Notes: generated by a model from the sequence alone, not told the origin. A DNA stretch of 64,000 nucleotides from Mucilaginibacter inviolabilis (GCF_011089895.1 NZ_JAANAT010000001.1:1364001-1428000); one strand, 5' to 3'. Counted from the stretch's first letter, positions 36,445-43,781 are shown. Program-made: numbers and translations.

Positions 36445-36733
36445 TGCTACCGAGTTACTGGCCCGCTTAAACAATGGCGAGCACCTGAACCTGGTTGATG
36501 TACGCGGGGTAATGGAATACCACACCTATAATATAGGTGGACTCAATATTCCCCTACCACAACTAGAGCAAAGCATTAATGACTGGGACTACAACAAAAC
36601 AGACGAGATCATCGTTATCTGCAAAGTTGGTTTGCGCAGTAAAACGGCACAAACTATATTGCAGCAAAATGGTTATCTTGATGTTAAAAATTTAAGCGGC
36701 GGATTGATAGCCCTCCAAAAACTAAAAAAGTAA
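36428..36733 (+). CDS. Rhodanese-like domain protein
   Basis: A single rhodanese domain of 101 residues. The active-site loop 'VICKVGLRSKTA' has the persulfide-forming Cys at about residue 79. 'LVDVRGVMEYHTYNIGG' is the usual CH2A-type motif. It would transfer sulfane sulfur in the cytoplasm to an unknown acceptor. The start ATG lies 17 bp inside the PASTA gene, so translation is coupled, but no functional link between the two is evident. Confidence 0.9.
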   Translation: MPQQINATELLARLNNGEHLNLVDVRGVMEYHTYNIGGLNIPLPQLEQSINDWDYNKTDEIIVICKVGLRSKTAQTILQQNGYLDVKNLSGGLIALQKLKK

Positions 36734-36841
36734 GAATCAAGATACAAGAGTCAGGAATTAAGAAAATCAATTTGTTTTCAATAGAAATATTACAATCAGA
36801 AAGTTTTTTTATCTTGATTCCTGACTCTTGTATCTTGACTC
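36734..36841. repeat. Word palindrome 6: TCAAGATACAAGAGTCAGG inverted repeat
   Basis: The left arm 36734-36763 and the right arm 36811-36841 pair at about 28 of 30 positions. The arms use the words TCAAGATACAAG and AGTCAGGAAT. A further TATCTTGACTC follows at 36849. It begins immediately after the rhodanese stop codon and fills the gap to mltG. Confidence 0.85.
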
Positions 36842-36878
36842 TATAATTATATCTTGACTCAATAAAAATCTATTTATC

Positions 36879-37931
36879 ATGACTGAACAAAAAGCACCGT
36901 CAAAGGGTATACTCAAAAAATTCATCATAGCCCTGGTGCTCCTTATTATTGTAGTACTGGCTTTTGGAGCATATTATTACTCCAAATATTTTGGCCCCAA
37001 CGTTACAGGCAAACAGGAATACCTGTATATACATACCGGCGCCACTTATGATCAGGTGTTAAAAACCATACAAGATCAGGATATGGTAAAAGATACAGCC
37101 TCATTTAACTGGGCCGCTGTGCATATGAACTACCCTAAACGGGTAAAACCAGGCCGCTACCACTTGCATCAAGGTATGGGCAACCGCAAGCTCATTAATA
37201 TGTTGGCATCGGGTACGCAGGAACCTGTTCAGTTGGAGTTTCATGGTTTAAGGCAAAAAGAGCAGTTTGCAGGTTTTGTATCAAAAAAGATCGAGCCGGA
37301 TTCAACCGCTATCATCAACCTGCTGGATTCTGCCAGCTATGTGTCTAAATATGGCTTTACTACCGATAACGTGTACACCATGTTTATGCCCAACTCCTAC
37401 CAATTATATTGGAATACATCAGCCGATAAATTCTTTGAAAAGATGTACGCCAATTATGAAAAGTTTTGGACTCCGGAACGTAAGCAACAGGCCGCAGCAC
37501 TTAATTTAACGCTGCCCCAGGTATCTATTTTAGCCTCTATTGTTGATGCCGAAGCTTTGCATGATGACGAAATGCCCGCTGTGGCTGGTTTGTATTTGAA
37601 CAGACTAAAAAAAGGCATGAAACTGGAGGCCGACCCTACTGTTATATTCGCTTTAAATGATTTTACTATTAAACGGGTGCTTAACAGGTACCTGTCATAC
37701 AATTCACCATATAATACCTACCTGCATACAGGTTTGCCTCCGGGCCCTATTATGATGCCATCGGTTGCAGCAGTAAAATCGGTATTGAACTATCAGAAAA
37801 GCGATTATATTTATATGTGTGCCAAGGCCGATTTTTCAGGTTACCATGCCTTTGCTACTAATGTGGCCGATCATTTGGTAAACGCACATAAATTTCAGCA
37901 AGCCCTTAACGAGCGAAACATCAAGCGCTAA
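36879..37931 (+). CDS. mltG: Endolytic transglycosylase MltG
   Basis: Inner-membrane lytic transglycosylase that cuts nascent glycan strands, 350 residues. One N-terminal membrane helix (about 11-30) is followed by a LysM-like segment and the YceG catalytic domain. The active-site segment reads 'ASIVDAEALHDDEMPAVAGL', followed by 'YLNRLKKGMKLEADPTVIFA' and 'YNTYLHTGLPPGPI'. Compared with the usual EKE motif, the first Glu is Asp and the second Glu is kept. It is followed after 2 bp by a thioesterase gene in the same direction. Confidence 0.94.
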   Translation: MTEQKAPSKGILKKFIIALVLLIIVVLAFGAYYYSKYFGPNVTGKQEYLYIHTGATYDQVLKTIQDQDMVKDTASFNWAAVHMNYPKRVKPGRYHLHQGMGNRKLINMLASGTQEPVQLEFHGLRQKEQFAGFVSKKIEPDSTAIINLLDSASYVSKYGFTTDNVYTMFMPNSYQLYWNTSADKFFEKMYANYEKFWTPERKQQAAALNLTLPQVSILASIVDAEALHDDEMPAVAGLYLNRLKKGMKLEADPTVIFALNDFTIKRVLNRYLSYNSPYNTYLHTGLPPGPIMMPSVAAVKSVLNYQKSDYIYMCAKADFSGYHAFATNVADHLVNAHKFQQALNERNIKR

Positions 37932-37933
37932 TA

Positions 37934-38341
37934 ATGTTTGAACATACTACTAAAATACGTGTCAGGTATGGCGAAACCGACCAGATGGGCTATATGTATT
38001 ATGGCAACTATGCCGAGTTTTATGAGGTTGGCCGTGTAGAAATGCTGCGCAGCCTGGGTTTAACCTATCGGGGTATGGAAGAATCAGGTATTATGATGCC
38101 CGTGTTGGAGCTTAAATGCAAGTACCTGAAACCAGCCCTGTATGATGAAGAAATCAGCATAAGGGTGATCATGGACAAAATGCCGGGTATCCGCATTCAT
38201 TTCCGCTACGAGCTAAGTAACCCAAAAGGCGAGCTGATAAACCAAGGCGAAACGCTATTGGTGTTCATCAATATGAAAACAAACCGCCCCTGCCTGCCAC
38301 CCCAGGATTTCATTGATAAATTAGTACCGTTTTTTAAGTAG
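37934..38341 (+). CDS. Acyl-CoA thioesterase (YbgC/FcbC type)
   Basis: Hotdog-fold thioesterase of 135 residues. The YbgC signature 'RYGETDQMGYMYYGNYAEF' carries the catalytic Asp. YbgC in gammaproteobacteria belongs to the Tol-Pal operon and acts on acyl-CoA. Here it sits between mltG and a YihY/BrkB membrane protein, with gaps of 2 and 10 bp, so the three form one operon. The acyl substrate is unknown. Confidence 0.9.
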   Translation: MFEHTTKIRVRYGETDQMGYMYYGNYAEFYEVGRVEMLRSLGLTYRGMEESGIMMPVLELKCKYLKPALYDEEISIRVIMDKMPGIRIHFRYELSNPKGELINQGETLLVFINMKTNRPCLPPQDFIDKLVPFFK

Positions 38342-38351
38342 ATTTGGTTTA

Positions 38352-39326
38352 ATGAGATGGCTGCATCACTTTTTGCTCCGGTTTGGTTTTTACAGATACG
38401 TTGTTGACTGGACAAAAGTTATCATCCTGCCTGGTTTTCGCCCCCTGCCCTTATATACTGTAGTTGTTTTTTTTATTAAGGAGATCACCAACAGCTCACT
38501 GGTTAACCGGGCATCGTCATTAGCATACAGTTTTATGCTGGCCATTTTCCCGGCTACCATATTTTTGTTTACGCTGATACCTTATATCCCTATTCATAAT
38601 TTTCAAAGGGAGTTGCTGCGTATATTGGCCAGCATCATGCCAACTAACGCCTACCTTGCCTTTAACGATACTATTATTGATATCATTAAGAATCAAAACG
38701 GCAAGTTACTGTCCTTTGGTTTTCTTTCTACCATATATTTCTCCACTAACGGTGTAATTAACCTCATGAAGGCCTTTAATAAGTCATCGTTGATAACAGA
38801 CAGGCGTAGCTGGATAAAAAGGCGTGGTGTGGCTCTGGGATTAACGATGGCCATTAGTTTAGCCCTTATTATTGCCATAGGCATTATGATAGCCGGACAA
38901 GGCCTTATTAGTTCTATAAGGCACCACCTGGATAGCAAAAGTCATTTCTGGATCTATCCTATCCTGCTGCTTCGTTGGATAGTGATCATCGTGATATTTT
39001 TTGTTACGGTATCGTTTCTATACCGCTATGCCCCGGCTCACAAAAAAAAGTGGAAGTTTATTAACCCTGGATCAATTTTAGCTACCGGGCTTGCGATATT
39101 AACTTCCTTAGGTTTTTCATACTATATCAACAATTTCTCGTCATATAACAAAGTCTACGGATCTATCGGAACACTGATTGTGGTGATGTTATGGATGTAC
39201 CTCAATTCGCTAATTTTACTCATCGGATTTGAATTAAATGCCAGTATTGAGCTTTCAAAACGCAACATTCGCATCGTAAAACCCCGTTATAATAGCTTCA
39301 GGAGCAAAAAAACAGGCAATTTATAA
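38352..39326 (+). CDS. YihY/virulence factor BrkB family membrane protein
   Basis: Inner-membrane protein of 324 residues with about six membrane segments. 'SSLAYSFMLAIFPATIFLFT' is the conserved first span region, and 'KKWKFINPGSILATGLAI' and 'YGSIGTLIVVMLWMYLNSL' are family hallmarks near the C-terminus. Proteins of this family (older name RNase BN, now discounted) have no firmly assigned activity. It is last in the PASTA-rhodanese-mltG-thioesterase run, upstream of the tRNA-Ser gene. Confidence 0.9.
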   Translation: MRWLHHFLLRFGFYRYVVDWTKVIILPGFRPLPLYTVVVFFIKEITNSSLVNRASSLAYSFMLAIFPATIFLFTLIPYIPIHNFQRELLRILASIMPTNAYLAFNDTIIDIIKNQNGKLLSFGFLSTIYFSTNGVINLMKAFNKSSLITDRRSWIKRRGVALGLTMAISLALIIAIGIMIAGQGLISSIRHHLDSKSHFWIYPILLLRWIVIIVIFFVTVSFLYRYAPAHKKKWKFINPGSILATGLAILTSLGFSYYINNFSSYNKVYGSIGTLIVVMLWMYLNSLILLIGFELNASIELSKRNIRIVKPRYNSFRSKKTGNL

Positions 39327-39406
39327 GCAAATTCTAAAATTAATAAACTGGCTATCAAAAGCTTATTAAGGATATGTAAATAAAATGAAAAAAAATCGTT
39401 TTCAGA

Positions 39407-39437
39407 TTTGGCAATCCGCTTCAGATTTGTACTTTTG
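39407..39437 (+). promoter_or_regulatory. Consensus Bacteroidota promoter of tRNA-Ser
   Basis: TTTG at 39407-39410, a 19-nt spacer, then TACTTTTG at 39430-39437 match the -33 TTTG / -7 TAnnTTTG consensus exactly. The tRNA begins 6 nt after the -7 box. Confidence 0.9.
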
Positions 39438-39442
39438 TCGCC

Positions 39443-39529
39443 GGAGAGCTGGCAGAGTGGTCGATTGCGGCAGTCTTGAAAACTGTTGAACTGTGAAAGG
39501 TTCCTGGGGTTCGAATCCCTAGCTCTCCG
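39443..39529 (+). tRNA. tRNA-Ser (anticodon UGA)
   Basis: An 87-nt class II tRNA. The acceptor stem GGAGAGC (39443-39449) pairs with GCTCTCC (39522-39528), with G as discriminator. The anticodon loop CTTGAAA gives UGA. A long variable arm and the T loop GGTTCGAATCC are clear. CCA is not encoded. The 3' half abuts an integrase gene, making it the likely insertion target of the mobile element. Confidence 0.97.
39505..39529. other. Putative attachment site: 3' part of tRNA-Ser
   Basis: Tyrosine integrases of this type often recombine at the T arm and acceptor end of a tRNA gene, and the element's copy would restore the tRNA. The integrase starts 260 bp away and the element lies on this side, so the core should be within these bases. 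The direct repeat at the other end is outside the window, so the position is inferred. Confidence 0.35.
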
Positions 39530-39552
39530 CTGATTACATTAACAAAAGTGTC

Positions 39553-39590
39553 AAAAGCCCCTTAATTGCAAAATTAAGGGGCTTTTTCTT
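39553..39590 (+). terminator. Terminator after tRNA-Ser
   Basis: Perfect 15-bp arms AAAAGCCCCTTAATT and AATTAAGGGGCTTTT around GCAA, followed by TCTTTT. If the element starts at the tRNA end, this terminator belongs to the element. Confidence 0.92.
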
Positions 39591-39638
39591 TTACACGACC
39601 TATCAAAACTCGCATATAATCGCAAAACTCTATTGCGT

Positions 39639-39692
39639 CATTCGTAGCGTCCTCTCAAAAAAGCACAAAAAAACAAAAAGACGCTACGAATG
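39639..39692. repeat. 13-bp perfect inverted repeat near the integrase
   Basis: CATTCGTAGCGTC (39639-39651) and GACGCTACGAATG (39680-39692) are perfect inverted repeats separated by 28 bp, 45 bp upstream of the integrase promoter. This is a candidate arm-type binding site for the integrase or Xis protein, or a regulator site. There is no T-run to suggest termination. Confidence 0.7.
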
Positions 39693-39736
39693 GCTTATAA
39701 CCATTTGAATTACAGCATGTTCGACAGGTGTACATC

Positions 39737-39767
39737 TTGTGAAAAAAGTGGCTAAAACGTATTTTTG
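39737..39767 (+). promoter_or_regulatory. Promoter of the integrase gene
   Basis: TTG at 39737-39739, a 20-nt spacer and TATTTTTG at 39760-39767 fit the -33/-7 pattern. Transcription would start near 39774, so the ATG at 39789 is the first usable start. Confidence 0.75.
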
Positions 39768-39788
39768 TTTAACTTTTATTTATGTTTT

Positions 39789-41072
39789 ATGTTAGAAAAA
39801 ACGTTTGGGTTATTGTTCTTTTTAAAGCAGCCCAAAAACAAAGGAGAAGACAACAGATTTATCTACCTGAAAATCACGGTGGATGGTAAAGCAGTAGAGC
39901 TTTCCACCAAGCGAAGGTGTGAACAATCGAGGTGGAATGCCCGCGCAGGCCGGGCCGTTGGGACAAAGGAAGCCACCAAAGAATTAAACCAATATCTCGA
40001 TTCTTTTGAACAGCAGGTATTTCAGGTGAAGCGATTTCTGAATGACTCTGAGCGCAATGTCAGTGCACAAGGTATCAAAGATATCTTAACTGGTAATGTT
40101 GAAAAACCCAAAATGATTCTCGAAATATTCAGGCAGCATAATGATCAGATGGAGGCACTTGAAGGTATAGACTTTGCTACCGGAACAATTGAACGTTATA
40201 ACATCTCTTTGGATCACACCAGGGCTTTCATAAAGTGGCATTACAAAGTAGAAGATAAACCGATAAAGGAGCTGGATTATGAATTTATTTCACAGTACGC
40301 CTTCTGGTTAAAAACAGAGCGAAAATGTAATCATAATTCAACGATGAAATATTTGGCAAACTTCAAAAAGGTCGTTTTAATCTGTGTGAAAAACAGGTGG
40401 CTGCCTGGTGATCCGTTTGCGAATTTCAAGTTGACGAAAAAGCCGGTAGAAAAAACAGCATTAACAGAATCGGAACTAAAGCGGATAATAGAGAGGGAAT
40501 TTATTTCGGAAAGGTTGGATATTGTCAGAGATGTCTTTGTGTTCTGTTGTTACACAGGCCTTGCTTACGCAGATGTAAGGAATCTGAAGAGATCAGATGT
40601 AAAAAAAGGCGTTGACAATAAGGAGTGGATATTTATTAAGCGGCAAAAGACAAACTCTCCGTCGAATCTGCCATTGTTAGCTCAGGCCAGGCGGATCGTC
40701 TCCAATTATAGCAAACATCCTAAATGCGCAGACTCGGGACTGGTATTGCCGGTGCTGACAAATCAAAAAATGAACGCCTATTTAAAAGAGATAGCTGACT
40801 TATGCGGAATAAAAATGGATCTTACTTTCCATATAGCCCGGCATACTTTCGCTACAACCGTCACACTCAATAATGGCGTCCCCATAGAGTCGGTTTCTAA
40901 GATGCTTGGCCACGCGTCCATAAAGCAAACTCAGCATTATGCTAAAACGCAGGAATTCAAAGTAGGTAAAGATATGCTCGAACTGGAGAAAAATCTGTTT
41001 GAGAAAAGTCTGTTGAATGTTTCGGGTATAAAAAAATCAAATAGCAGGCGATCAAAGAAGCTTACCATCTAA
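39789..41072 (+). CDS. int: Tyrosine recombinase (ICE integrase)
   Basis: Site-specific recombinase of 427 residues. An N-terminal arm-binding domain ('KGEDNRFIYLKITVDGKAVE') is followed by a SAM-like core-binding domain (about 105-195). The catalytic domain carries Arg264 in 'YADVRNL', His348 and Arg351 in 'HIARHTF', His375 in 'MLGHAS' and the nucleophile Tyr384 in 'QTQHYAK'. This is the complete R-H-R-H-Y set. The start ATG at 39789 is preferred over the upstream TTG because the mapped promoter lies there. It integrates and excises the element, probably at the adjacent tRNA-Ser. Confidence 0.95.
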   Translation: MLEKTFGLLFFLKQPKNKGEDNRFIYLKITVDGKAVELSTKRRCEQSRWNARAGRAVGTKEATKELNQYLDSFEQQVFQVKRFLNDSERNVSAQGIKDILTGNVEKPKMILEIFRQHNDQMEALEGIDFATGTIERYNISLDHTRAFIKWHYKVEDKPIKELDYEFISQYAFWLKTERKCNHNSTMKYLANFKKVVLICVKNRWLPGDPFANFKLTKKPVEKTALTESELKRIIEREFISERLDIVRDVFVFCCYTGLAYADVRNLKRSDVKKGVDNKEWIFIKRQKTNSPSNLPLLAQARRIVSNYSKHPKCADSGLVLPVLTNQKMNAYLKEIADLCGIKMDLTFHIARHTFATTVTLNNGVPIESVSKMLGHASIKQTQHYAKTQEFKVGKDMLELEKNLFEKSLLNVSGIKKSNSRRSKKLTI

Positions 41073-41114
41073 CACTAACGCATCCGTTCCCCGGAAACAA
41101 ATGCACCTCCAAAT

Positions 41115-41160
41115 AAAGATAAACAAAAGTTGGCAAATAACCAACTTTTGTTTATCTTTG
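41115..41160 (+). promoter_or_regulatory. higBA promoter inside a perfect 19-bp palindromic operator
   Basis: The arms 41115-41133 and 41141-41159 are perfect inverted repeats with a 7-bp spacer. The -33 TTG (41130-41132) is in the left arm and the -7 TATCTTTG (41153-41160) in the right arm, 20 nt apart. A HigA dimer bound here would cover the promoter, as in autoregulated toxin-antitoxin operons. It also lies 43 bp past the integrase stop and may act as a hairpin there. Confidence 0.75.
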
Positions 41161-41243
41161 ATTATATCATTCCGGGAAGGTCCCGGTTGCGACTGAATGT
41201 AGTAATGCAAAATTGTAAATGTAAAAATGTAAGGAGATCGCCG

Positions 41244-41330
41244 ATGACAAACAAAACACTGAGAAACGATGATCATCATCTATCAAAAGAAATTACAGGA
41301 GTTTGCGAAAAAACACGCAGACGCCGCTAA
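41244..41330 (+). CDS. Possible leader peptide overlapping the higB start
   Basis: A 28-residue frame ([13 protein letters not shown]..., ending in four Arg) begins 7 nt after AAGGAG, a strong ribosome site that is rare in this phylum. It overlaps the first 62 bases of higB in another frame. It may be a leader peptide that controls higB translation by coupling. No similarity to known proteins is recognised. Confidence 0.3.
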   Translation: MTNKTLRNDDHHLSKEITGVCEKTRRRR

Positions 41331-41562
41331 CAGTATTACTACCTGGAGAAAGGTAGTAGAGCAAGCTAACTGGGGAAAGGGTACTGATATTCTAGCTGAT
41401 TTCCCAAAAGCAAAACTTATACCCGCAAAACGGGCCCGTTTCAAAATTACCGGTAATAAATACCGCTTGATCATTGAACTGGACTATGCAGACAAGATCG
41501 TTGAAATCCGATTTATAGGCACCCATTCAGAATATGATGAAATTGATGCGAGTACCATTTAG
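41269..41562 (+). CDS. higB: HigB-type toxin (ribosome-dependent mRNA interferase family)
   Basis: A 97-residue RelE/HigB-fold protein. '[20 protein letters not shown]' and '[30 protein letters not shown]' are HigB family signatures. Family members cut mRNA on the ribosome until bound by HigA. Toxin precedes antitoxin, the usual HigBA order, with 18 bp between the genes. The start has no Shine-Dalgarno of its own; the strong AAGGAG lies ahead of the short overlapping frame at 41244. The pair should help keep the element in the host. Confidence 0.9.
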   Translation: MIIIYQKKLQEFAKKHADAANSITTWRKVVEQANWGKGTDILADFPKAKLIPAKRARFKITGNKYRLIIELDYADKIVEIRFIGTHSEYDEIDASTI

Positions 41563-41580
41563 AGGTTAAATTCTTAAAAC

Positions 41581-41955
41581 ATGACCAAAAAGCATTGGTT
41601 TTTACTAGAAACCGAACGACAGTATGACGATGCTGTTGCCAGGTATGAAACAATCAAGTATGCAACAGCGGGAGAAGATCATCAGGAAAAACTCCTGCTG
41701 GCACACTTGATTGAAAGATATGAAAATAAACATTGGGATTTACCAGAGGTTGATCCCGTTGAAATGATCAAGATACGTATGGAAGATTTCGGCTATCGCG
41801 CGGCTGATCTTGCCGCAGTATATGGGGACAAAGGAACGGTGAGTAAAGTATTAAATTATAAACAGCCTTTGTCACTTACTATGATCAGGAAATTTAGTGA
41901 ACTATTACGGTTACCCATTTCTGCCTTAACGAAGGAATATGACCTTAGTCATTAA
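41581..41955 (+). CDS. higA: HigA-type antitoxin, HTH DNA-binding protein
   Basis: A 124-residue antitoxin. An N-terminal helical part is followed by an HTH_3-type domain ('DFGYRAADLAAVYGDKGTVS', then 'KVLNYKQPLSLTMIRKFSELL'). It would neutralise HigB and repress the palindromic promoter at 41115-41160 as a dimer. It is the last gene of the plus-strand module and converges with the minus-strand transfer region. Confidence 0.9.
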   Translation: MTKKHWFLLETERQYDDAVARYETIKYATAGEDHQEKLLLAHLIERYENKHWDLPEVDPVEMIKIRMEDFGYRAADLAAVYGDKGTVSKVLNYKQPLSLTMIRKFSELLRLPISALTKEYDLSH

Positions 41956-42004
41956 CAAGATTTCTACGTGCCTGGATAATATGTTCAAGCCCCTTTTTTT
42001 ATAC

Positions 42005-42298
42005 TTATTGTACCCCGCATATGATTTCTATTTTACTCCCCGAGTAACAGTCGTAAGTGGGAATGTATTTTACGTATCCTAATTCAGTTAACTGATTCAT
42101 GCATTTATGATAGGTACTTGTACTCTTGATATGCGCTTTGGCCATTAATAGCTTTCTGGTCACTTTGACTTGCTTTTGAAAACCTGATTCCAGCCATAAA
42201 TTGAGCAAACAGGTGTATATACTCATATGCCAAACGCTTACATTGGGGTCATTTGCAATTTTTGAATACAGTTTTGATAAAGTGGAAAGTTCTGACAT
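42005..42298 (-). CDS. Small winged-helix-like protein of unknown role
   Basis: A 97-residue protein with a helix-turn-helix look: 'LWLESGFQKQVKVTRKLLMA' then 'STSTYHKCMNQLTELGYVKY', the pattern of a winged helix that reads DNA. It carries three Cys and no signal. It starts 3 bp after the HTH/excisionase-like gene stop, so the two are co-transcribed. It is probably a regulator or replication-linked factor of the element, and the exact role is unknown. Confidence 0.65.
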   Translation of the reverse strand: MSELSTLSKLYSKIANDPNVSVWHMSIYTCLLNLWLESGFQKQVKVTRKLLMAKAHIKSTSTYHKCMNQLTELGYVKYIPTYDCYSGSKIEIICGVQ

Positions 42299-42301
42299 TG
42301 T

Positions 42302-42565
42302 TTATTTGGTATTGCCACTGATCATATTTTCTACGTCAGTTAATTTATAAAAGTGGATCCCTCCCACTTTTTGTGATTTAAGCTTTCCGCTGACCCTTAG
42401 ATTCTGAACGGTACCCGTGGATATTTTAAGCATACGACGGACATCGCAGCACCGAAGCCAGACTTTTTGCTCTTCGGGCTTTGCGGAAAGTAAAAGTTTA
42501 ATATCGTTTATTAAGGTCTGACGAAATGTTTCCAGATCTTCCTTGGTGATGAGCTCGACAGGCAT
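42302..42565 (-). CDS. HTH excisionase-like DNA-binding protein
   Basis: An 87-residue protein with a MerR/Xis-type winged helix: 'LRCCDVRRMLKISTGTVQNL' then 'RVSGKLKSQKVGGIHFYKLT'. Proteins of this form in Bacteroidota elements act as excisionase or regulators of excision and transfer. Next to the structured region 42624-42713 it could bind those repeats. Excision activity is inferred from size and position only. Confidence 0.8.
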   Translation of the reverse strand: MPVELITKEDLETFRQTLINDIKLLLSAKPEEQKVWLRCCDVRRMLKISTGTVQNLRVSGKLKSQKVGGIHFYKLTDVENMISGNTK

Positions 42566-42812
42566 GAAAGTCCTTAGAAAATGACTTCTATGCGAACCTG
42601 TAATATCTAAGTTCGCGCATAATAACTACTATCGTTCCGTGCGGAACGATAGTAGTTCCCGGGTTGCCTGCTCCATCATACTTTGGGAAGTATGTGCATT
42701 CCGCAGGCAATCCGATAGGTATATAAAAACGGGTAAAGTAAACGCAGGCTATGGCATTGCCAAATTAAGCGCGGGTAAACCCAGGAAATACAGAACCGTA
42801 AATCCCTTGATC
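42566..42812. other. Structured non-coding region upstream of the HTH operon
   Basis: No coding frame is credible here. The left half holds the palindromes 42624-42713 listed separately. The right half lies downstream of the 322-residue gene and contains no terminator I can see. Confidence 0.5.
42624..42713. repeat. Clustered palindromes: perfect 16-bp hairpin plus nested stem
   Basis: AACTACTATCGTTCCG (42624-42639), a 2-nt TG spacer and its exact complement (42642-42657) form a near-perfect cruciform. Immediately beyond, GGGTTGCCTGC (42661-42671) pairs with GCAGGCAATCC (42703-42713). That stem encloses a CATACTT-TGGG-AAGTATG hairpin (42677-42694). None is followed by a T-run in the minus direction. 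This suggests a protein-binding or DNA-processing site, or a structured leader of the HTH operon, rather than a terminator. Confidence 0.75.
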
Positions 42813-43781
42813 TTACACTGTTTCGTGCCGTCCCCATCCGCCAAATGTGGAGTGATCGCATACTTCGGCACCTGCATAAAGGCATTTTAGCAAATACTGG
42901 TCTATATTTAATCCAATGGCATAGTACGACAGGTTACCGTCCATGCGACACTCCAGGGAATGCAAAAGATCTATTCGTTTGTCGTTTACATAATAATTAC
43001 CCTGCAACGCATCACAATAAGGACATGACGAAGCGCAGTAATTCTCTTGAATAGTGTTGCTGAATCTGAAACTAACGGGCGTAATGGTTTCATCATTTTG
43101 CCGAAGAACATCAACAAAATTCCCGATCAGGTTAGCGGTATCGCCTTTGATATGGTACAGGCTTAACATATCATTATAATATCGCCAGTCTACGTTATCC
43201 CAATTCTCTAGTTGCCTGTCGGGAAAAACAATACCTGTTACCGTTTTCATCTCCTGTTTGCACTTCCAGCAGTGATCACGCATAATCTCCAGGTTCACTT
43301 GCTTAAATCCCTCTTTAGGTCCCTGGTAACTGAGCGTACCCTCCCAGAGGCTTCCAAAAACAACATGCAAACTTTCATAATTAATACCATCAAAAGTAGT
43401 TTGATTCTGTTTATCGCCACAACAGGTAATCCACATAAAATCCGGGCTGTGAACTTGCAGCTTTTCAGATATGAAAACGCCGGTGTTCCCCAATTGCAAG
43501 GCGGCAGCTTCTTCGCTAATGACCATTAACAAACATCCTTCGGATAAAATATAGTCTCTTAGTTTCAGCAGAGCGCTTTCCTGTGCGACATCCAGATTCA
43601 AAGACAAGGGTAAAATTAAAATATTGGCCAGTTTTTGTTCACCTTTAATTGTTGTCAGAAAGGCGTGGCTTATTTTACAGGGCTCATCACCCAGCTGTTT
43701 GTCGGCAGAAACCCGTTGCCAATTGGCGGGCTGCGATTTTTGCAGCTCATTTTCTACAAAAAGATAAAATTCACCTGTCAT
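42813..43781 (-). CDS. Cysteine-rich protein of unknown function
   Basis: I do not recognise this 322-residue protein. Cys pairs suggest one or two zinc sites: 'DHCWKCKQEMKTV' (about 168) and 'NYCASSCPYCDALQGNYY' (about 255), with further Cys in 'TCCGDKQ', 'LECRMDG' and 'KCLYAGAEVC'. The first resembles the 'HCWKCK' segment of competence CoiA-like proteins, but the rest does not allow a call. The N-terminal half looks like a soluble alpha/beta domain. No signal peptide is seen. It lies among element accessory genes. Confidence 0.7.
   Translation of the reverse strand: MTGEFYLFVENELQKSQPANWQRVSADKQLGDEPCKISHAFLTTIKGEQKLANILILPLSLNLDVAQESALLKLRDYILSEGCLLMVISEEAAALQLGNTGVFISEKLQVHSPDFMWITCCGDKQNQTTFDGINYESLHVVFGSLWEGTLSYQGPKEGFKQVNLEIMRDHCWKCKQEMKTVTGIVFPDRQLENWDNVDWRYYNDMLSLYHIKGDTANLIGNFVDVLRQNDETITPVSFRFSNTIQENYCASSCPYCDALQGNYYVNDKRIDLLHSLECRMDGNLSYYAIGLNIDQYLLKCLYAGAEVCDHSTFGGWGRHETV

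Noticed and set aside
37520-37600. MltG with a lost catalytic residue
   Set aside because: Only the first Glu of the EKE-type motif is replaced (by Asp); the second Glu is kept, and I cannot be sure the changed one is essential.
42624-42713. Calling the palindrome cluster an origin of transfer
   Set aside because: No relaxase gene is adjacent and no nick-site consensus can be recognised, so only a structural description is supportable.
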